This document shows, one piece after another, positions 59,581 through 64,000 of a DNA stretch of 64,000 nucleotides. The notes under the pieces are model-generated. The model did not search any database. It was not told the DNA's origin and saw nothing but the letters and a program-made list of their open reading frames with translations. Made by a program: the position numbers and the translations under genes. Origin of the DNA: Amycolatopsis taiwanensis DSM 45107 (GTDB lineage Bacteria; Actinomycetota; Actinomycetes; Mycobacteriales; Pseudonocardiaceae); NCBI RefSeq assembly GCF_000519205.1, contig NZ_JAFB01000027.1, positions 17,914 to 81,913 of the forward strand, written 5' to 3'. The stretch's first letter is position 1. Each line of letters begins with the position of its first letter.

Positions 59581-61722
59581 GTGAACTCGCCGACCGACAT
59601 CACCCCGGCCACGCGCCGGACAGCACTGCGGGAACTAGACCTTGACCGGTTCTTCCATCCGGAAACCGTTGCCGTGATTGGCGCGTCGGACACGCCCGAC
59701 CGTCCGACCACGTTGAACTGGCGACGCATCCGGGACTGGGCGAACCGGGTGGGTTCCCGTATCCACCCGGTGAACCCGAAGAAGGAGATGGTCGACGGCC
59801 TCCCGTGCTTTCCGTCCATCCTGGATGTGCCGGGCGAGGTCGACCTGGTGGTGATCCTGATCGGCGACGCCATGGGTGTTCTCCCGCAGGTGATCTCTTC
59901 CGGTGCGCGATACGCGGTGATGTTCGCCGGCGGGTTCGCCGAGACCGGGGCGGAGGGCGCCCGCCGGCAGGCGGAGCTCGAAGACCTGCTCGCCGCGGGC
60001 CAGTTGCGGCTACTCGGACCGAACACCAACCTCAACGCGTTCGAGGAGTTCCGGGACGACCTGCCAGGGCGGCCGATCGCGCTGATCACGCAGAGCGGGC
60101 ACCAGGGCAGGCCCGTGTTCCAGGGCCAGGAGATCGGCATCCGGTTCAGCCACTGGGCACCGACCGGCAACGAGGCCGACCTCGAGGTGGCGGACTTCGT
60201 TCGCTACTTCGCGGATCTCGAGGAGACCGGGGCGATCGCCGCGTATGTCGAGGGCTTCCGGGACGGCCGCACCTTTCAACTCGCGGCGGATCACGCCGCG
60301 CGCAAGGGCGTTCCGCTGGTGATGGTGAAGGTGGGACGTACCGCGATCGGCCGTTCCTGGGCGAAGTCGCACACCGGCCACCTGGCCGGGTCGGACGCGA
60401 TCGTCTCGGCGGTGATGCGGCAGTACGGTGTGATCCGCGTCGACGGACTCGACGAACTCCTTGACACCGCGGCGATGCTGGCGCGGGCCAAACCGCCGAC
60501 CGCGCGTGGGGTCTGCGTGTACTCGATTTCGGGTGGGACCAGCGCGCACATGGCCGACCTCGCCACGGCGGCCGGGCTCGAACTGCCGGAGCTGACCGAG
60601 GACACGCAACGCGCGCTCCGCGAGTGGATTCCGGACTATCTCAGGGTTTCCAATCCGGTGGACAACGGCGGTCACCCGACCGGTGACTGGCGTGGCCGCA
60701 AGATTCTCGACGCGCTGGTGGCCGACCCCGGCATCGGCGCGCTCGTGGTGCCGATCACCGGCGCCTTCCCGCCGATGAGTGACTACTTCGTGCGTGACCT
60801 GGTCGCGGTCGCGGAGACCACCGACAAGCCGGTGTGTGTCGTGTGGGGCTCGCCGGTCGGGACCGAAGGGGCATACCGCGACGTGCTGCTCCGTTCGGGC
60901 ATTCCGGTGTTCCGCACCTTCGGCAACTGCATCACCGCGGTGCATGCCTACTTCCAGCATCACGAATTCATGCGCGAGTACCAATCCCCGTGGGATCGGG
61001 TAGAGCTGAGGCCGTCGCCGGTGGCGCCGAAGGCCCGGGAGCTCATCGCCGGAGGGTCGGTGCTGGCCGAGCACGATGCCAAGTCCCTGCTGGCCGCCTA
61101 CGACATCCCGGTGAGCCGCGATGTTCTTGCCACCTCGGCGTCCGACGCGGTGGCCGCGGCAGACTCCATCGGCTATCCGGTGGTGCTGAAGGTCGCTTCG
61201 GCGGCCATCGCGCACAAGTCCGACCTCGGCCTGGTGCGGATCGGTGTCGGCTCGGCAACGCAGGTCCGCGAGACGTACGCAGAACTCGTTGACCGCGCGT
61301 CGGCCGCCGTCGACCCGGCGCTCATCGACGGTGTGCTGGTCTGCGAGCAGCTCACCGGCGGCGTGGAGACCGTCGCCGGCATCGCAACCGATGAGCTGTT
61401 CGGGCCGGCCGTGATGTTCGGCATCGGCGGACTGGCGGTCGAGGTCTACCGGGACGTCACGTTCCGAGTACCGCCGTTCGACCGCGCCGAAGCGCTGCGG
61501 ATGATTCGCGAGATCAAGGCGTTCCCGTTGCTGCGGGGTCATCGTGGCCAGCCGGCCGCGGACCTGGACGCACTCGCCGACGTGCTGATGAAGGTGCAGC
61601 GTATCGCGCTCGACCTGCCGGGCGAGCTGACCGAACTGGACATCAACCCGCTGCTCGCCCTGCCGGGGCGGGCCGTCGCGCTGGATGCGTTCGCCGCGGG
61701 GAGGACGAAGGAACAACCATGA
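59581..61722 (+). CDS. NDP-forming acyl-CoA synthetase
   Basis: 713 residues from a GTG at 59581. CoA-binding part first (VAVIGASDTPDRPTTLNWRR), ligase part (ALITQSGHQGRPVFQGQ, KSHTGHLAGSDA), and an ATP-grasp part last (YPVVLKVASAAIAHKSDLGL). This is the two-domain-set ADP-forming family. It would charge an acid with CoA. It begins a plus-strand unit with the CoA transferase. Confidence 0.9.
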   Translation: MNSPTDITPATRRTALRELDLDRFFHPETVAVIGASDTPDRPTTLNWRRIRDWANRVGSRIHPVNPKKEMVDGLPCFPSILDVPGEVDLVVILIGDAMGVLPQVISSGARYAVMFAGGFAETGAEGARRQAELEDLLAAGQLRLLGPNTNLNAFEEFRDDLPGRPIALITQSGHQGRPVFQGQEIGIRFSHWAPTGNEADLEVADFVRYFADLEETGAIAAYVEGFRDGRTFQLAADHAARKGVPLVMVKVGRTAIGRSWAKSHTGHLAGSDAIVSAVMRQYGVIRVDGLDELLDTAAMLARAKPPTARGVCVYSISGGTSAHMADLATAAGLELPELTEDTQRALREWIPDYLRVSNPVDNGGHPTGDWRGRKILDALVADPGIGALVVPITGAFPPMSDYFVRDLVAVAETTDKPVCVVWGSPVGTEGAYRDVLLRSGIPVFRTFGNCITAVHAYFQHHEFMREYQSPWDRVELRPSPVAPKARELIAGGSVLAEHDAKSLLAAYDIPVSRDVLATSASDAVAAADSIGYPVVLKVASAAIAHKSDLGLVRIGVGSATQVRETYAELVDRASAAVDPALIDGVLVCEQLTGGVETVAGIATDELFGPAVMFGIGGLAVEVYRDVTFRVPPFDRAEALRMIREIKAFPLLRGHRGQPAADLDALADVLMKVQRIALDLPGELTELDINPLLALPGRAVALDAFAAGRTKEQP

Positions 61723-61762
61723 CACGAGTCATCCTGACGTCTGTACGAGAGAGGGCGCACCA

Positions 61763-63022
61763 GTGACCGAACAGGAACCCGTGGCACTACTGGAAAGCGT
61801 GCGGGTGCTCGACTGCTCCATGCTCGCGCCGTCCGGGCTCGGGCAACATCTCGCCGACCTCGGCGCCGACGTCATCAAGGTCGAGGCGCCGGGCAATGGC
61901 GACTACGTGCGCAAGCTCGCCTGGCCGATCGTGCGCGGGAATTCGCTCTTGCACTGGCGGTGGAACCGGGGCAAGCGCAGCCTGGCGCTCGATCTGCGCA
62001 CCTCCGAAGGGGTCGAGGTTTTCGAGGAACTGGTGTGCAACGCCGACGTGGTGGTCGAAGGCATGCGCCCGGGCGCGCTCGCCAGGCGTGGCTTGGGCTA
62101 TGACCGGCTGCGCCGGCTCAATCCGGCGGTCGTGTTCTGCGCGCTGTCGGGCTACGGCGGTAGTGGCCCGTATCGGGACATGGCCAGCCACGGCATCGCC
62201 TATGACGCGATCGCCGGCCTCGCCCCACCCGGGAGAACGCCGGACGGCTTCCCGACCCTCACGTCGTACACCCAGGTCGGCTCGCACGCCGCCCCGCTGT
62301 TCGGCGCGCTTGGTGTGCTGGCCGCGGTGATCAGGGCGCGGCAGACCGGCGAGGGCGTCGCGCTGGACGTCGCCCAGTCCGACGCCGCCGTGGTGTGGAA
62401 CTGGATGGCCATCGAATCCGCAGTGGCCGAACAGCGGCCGGACGACGAGGTCACCGGCAACGACGGCGACGGGAAAGGTGGCGAGCGCCGGGCCTACGGC
62501 GCGGGAGGAATGGCCGCCGCCGTGCGCTACCAGTACTACGAGACCAGCGACGGCCACGTCCTTTTCCAAGCGTCGGAACGGAAGTTCTGGCGGAACTTCT
62601 GTGTCGGCATCGGCAGGGAAGACCTCTACGACCGGGCCCCCGGCAAGGAGTTCGCCGACCATGCGCGCGGGGATCACGAGTTGCGCCGGACTCTGGCCGG
62701 AATTTTCGCCGGGCGCAGTACGGCCGAATGGGTCGAGTTCGGCCGCGAGGTGGACACGCCGATCGCACCGGTTTATGCGGGTACGGCCGTGCTCGACGAC
62801 CCTCAGTTGAAGCACCGGATCGGTTGGTTGCCAGCGGAAACCCACGGCGTCGCGATGATGCGCACTCCGGTGCGGCTGACCGATGCCGAACTGGCGGCAC
62901 CCGGTCCGGCACCCTCGGTCGGCGAGCACGGGGAACAGGTACTCACCGAACTGCTCGGCTACGACGAGACAAGGCTGCGCGCACTGCGAGCCGCCGGCGC
63001 GATTCCCGACACGATCAAGTAA
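61763..63022 (+). CDS. CaiB/BaiF-family CoA transferase
   Basis: 419 residues from the GTG at 61763. Family III CoA transferase: RVLDCSMLAPSGLGQHLADL, LGADVIKVEAPGNGDYVRKL, CNADVVVEGMRPGALARRGL and SHGIAYDAIAGLAP with the catalytic Asp. It moves CoA between acids; together with the synthetase it gives two ways of activating the product of the HyuAB step. Confidence 0.9.
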   Translation: MTEQEPVALLESVRVLDCSMLAPSGLGQHLADLGADVIKVEAPGNGDYVRKLAWPIVRGNSLLHWRWNRGKRSLALDLRTSEGVEVFEELVCNADVVVEGMRPGALARRGLGYDRLRRLNPAVVFCALSGYGGSGPYRDMASHGIAYDAIAGLAPPGRTPDGFPTLTSYTQVGSHAAPLFGALGVLAAVIRARQTGEGVALDVAQSDAAVVWNWMAIESAVAEQRPDDEVTGNDGDGKGGERRAYGAGGMAAAVRYQYYETSDGHVLFQASERKFWRNFCVGIGREDLYDRAPGKEFADHARGDHELRRTLAGIFAGRSTAEWVEFGREVDTPIAPVYAGTAVLDDPQLKHRIGWLPAETHGVAMMRTPVRLTDAELAAPGPAPSVGEHGEQVLTELLGYDETRLRALRAAGAIPDTIK

Positions 63023-63078
63023 CGGGAGAGTCGTCCGAAGAACGACCTCTTGCCTGTCTCGTCGTCTGGCCGTAGTCT

Positions 63079-63092
63079 ACCAAGCGCTTGAT
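63079..63092. promoter_or_regulatory. KstR2-like palindrome, copy 2
   Basis: ACCAAGCGCTTGAT fits the same consensus as the site at 59510. It lies 45 bases before the ABC ATPase start, so the transporter would belong to the same regulon. Confidence 0.65.
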
Positions 63093-63136
63093 AGGTTGCG
63101 CACTGCGCGAAACCCCATCGTCGTGAGGATCCAGTA

Positions 63137-63958
63137 TTGACACCCATAGAGACGCAGCAGATTCATGCTCGCGCGAGTGACGCCGCGGCGGGCCGCGGCG
63201 GCGTGAAGATAGAGGCGCGCGGTGTCGAGCGGGTTTTCGAGAGCAAGAACCGCGAGGTGCGTGCGCTGGGACCGTTCGACCTGGACATCGCGGACGGCGA
63301 GTTCGTCTGCCTGGTCGGGCCCTCGGGATGCGGGAAGTCCACCTTCCTCCGCATGGTGGCCGGGCTGGCCCGGCCATCCGCGGGCACCGTCCGGGTTTCC
63401 GTTCGCGACACGAGCCGGCCGCCGACCGCCATGGTGTTCCAGGACTACTCGATCTATCCGTGGCGCACCGTGCTCGCCAACGTCCGGTTCGGGCTCGAAG
63501 TCCAGGGCGTGTCCAAAAAGGAAGCCGAGCGGAGGGCGCTCGACAGCATCAGCAGGCTCGGCCTTGCCGAATTCACCAAGTCGTACCCGCACGAGCTCTC
63601 CGGCGGGATGCGGCAGCGCGTCTCCATCGCCAGGGCCTTGGCGATGGAGCCGGAGATCCTGTTGATGGACGAGCCGTTCGCCGCACTGGACGCGCAGATG
63701 AGAACGATCCTGCAGGAGGAACTGCTCGCGCTGTGGGAGGCCGACCGGCGCACGGTGCTGTTCGTGACGCACAGCCTGGAGGAGGCGATTCTGCTCGCCG
63801 ACCGGGTGGTGGTGATGACCGCGCGGCCGGGAAAGTTGTTGGACGACAAGGTGATCCCGTTCGACCGGCCGAGGTCGGTGGCCATCCGGCAAAGCCCGGA
63901 ATTCGCCGCACTGCACGAGGAACTGTGGGAGCACCTGCGACGGGAGGTAACGCCATGA
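63137..63958 (+). CDS. ABC transporter ATPase, nitrate/sulfonate/taurine type
   Basis: 273 residues from a TTG at 63137 (no ATG or GTG fits better; GAGGA lies upstream). Walker A GPSGCGKST (61-69), Q-loop Gln102, signature LSGGM (154-158), Walker B ILLMDEP (174-180) and His212. VFQDYSIYPWRTVLANVRFG is typical of SsuB/TauB. Permease and binding protein should follow beyond the window. Confidence 0.9.
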   Translation: MTPIETQQIHARASDAAAGRGGVKIEARGVERVFESKNREVRALGPFDLDIADGEFVCLVGPSGCGKSTFLRMVAGLARPSAGTVRVSVRDTSRPPTAMVFQDYSIYPWRTVLANVRFGLEVQGVSKKEAERRALDSISRLGLAEFTKSYPHELSGGMRQRVSIARALAMEPEILLMDEPFAALDAQMRTILQEELLALWEADRRTVLFVTHSLEEAILLADRVVVMTARPGKLLDDKVIPFDRPRSVAIRQSPEFAALHEELWEHLRREVTP

Positions 63959-64000
63959 CACCCGCTGTGTCAACCCGCGGCTGGCAGGGCGACCACAGAG
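63955..64000 (+). CDS. Open frame at the right edge, possibly a permease start
   Basis: 15 codons from an ATG that overlaps the ATPase stop (MTPAVSTRGWQGDHR). An ABC permease is expected here, but these codons are alike in sequence to the frame at 51816, which is doubtful. It may be the repeated element instead. Confidence 0.35.
   Translation, partial: MTPAVSTRGWQGDHR
63956..63972. repeat. 17-bp palindrome, copy 3
   Basis: TGACAC-CCGCT-GTGTCA, same arms as copy 1, with similarity continuing for about 28 further bases. It overlaps the stop codon of the ABC ATPase. Confidence 0.75.

Noticed and set aside
1..64000. CRISPR arrays, rRNA or tRNA genes
   Set aside because: No regularly spaced repeats of 25-40 bases and no rRNA- or tRNA-like segments were seen on either strand by eye.

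Overview
The window is high-GC DNA with strong third-position GC bias, many GTG starts and short ATGA/GTGA gene overlaps. The gene families (DUF222-HNH of the 13E12 type, PucR regulators, a mycobacterial-style pruABC locus, P27/SU10-type actinophage genes) point to an actinomycete. A member of the Pseudonocardiaceae such as Amycolatopsis is my best guess, but that is inference.

Positions 1 to about 26,100 are a tailed-phage (siphovirus-like) prophage, cut by the left window edge. The late operon runs on the minus strand: HNH endonuclease, a PAPS-reductase-like protein and partner, small and large terminase, portal, MuF-like head protein, scaffold, SU10/DUF5309-type capsid, head-tail connectors, tail terminator, major tail protein, and tail-assembly chaperones joined by a -1 frameshift, then the start of the tape measure. 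A 715-codon NACHT ATPase with a glycine-rich membrane domain lies on the plus strand between terL and the portal gene, as a cargo (moron) gene would. From 14 to 18.7 kb are a DUF932 gene and a divergent operon of small proteins, including a ParB-like one. From 18.8 to 24.7 kb a minus-strand early operon carries recombination and replication genes: a YqaJ-like exonuclease, RecT, a replication initiator with a candidate internal origin, and a PD-(D/E)XK nuclease. Two HTH regulators face each other around 25.1 kb. No integrase is visible, and a strong terminator at 26,055 to 26,097 closes the phage-like region.

Positions 26.3 to 45.6 kb are host metabolism in regulator-target pairs: a P450 with a TetR; a DHA2 drug exporter with a TetR (two palindromes between them); proline catabolism (pruC, pruA, pruB); a LysR facing an EamA exporter and an NAD(P)-binding protein; and a benzoylformate unit (mdlC, AAHS transporter, LysR) followed by the 3' remnant of an aldehyde dehydrogenase.

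Positions 44.4 to 53.6 kb hold a PucR regulator and an eight-gene plus-strand operon: AMP-forming acyl-CoA ligase, SCP2/thiolase-like protein, OB-fold partner, MHS and MFS permeases, a doubtful small frame, MaoC hydratase and thiolase. This looks like CoA-dependent degradation of an imported organic acid. After a 13E12-type HNH gene, positions 55.2 to 64 kb hold hyuA and hyuB, with an acetone-carboxylase-gamma-like zinc domain fused to HyuB, then an NDP-forming acyl-CoA synthetase, a CaiB-type CoA transferase and an SsuB/TauB-type ABC ATPase. Two promoters here share a 14-bp palindrome that fits the published KstR2 consensus. A 17-bp palindrome recurs at three gene ends in the last 12 kb.
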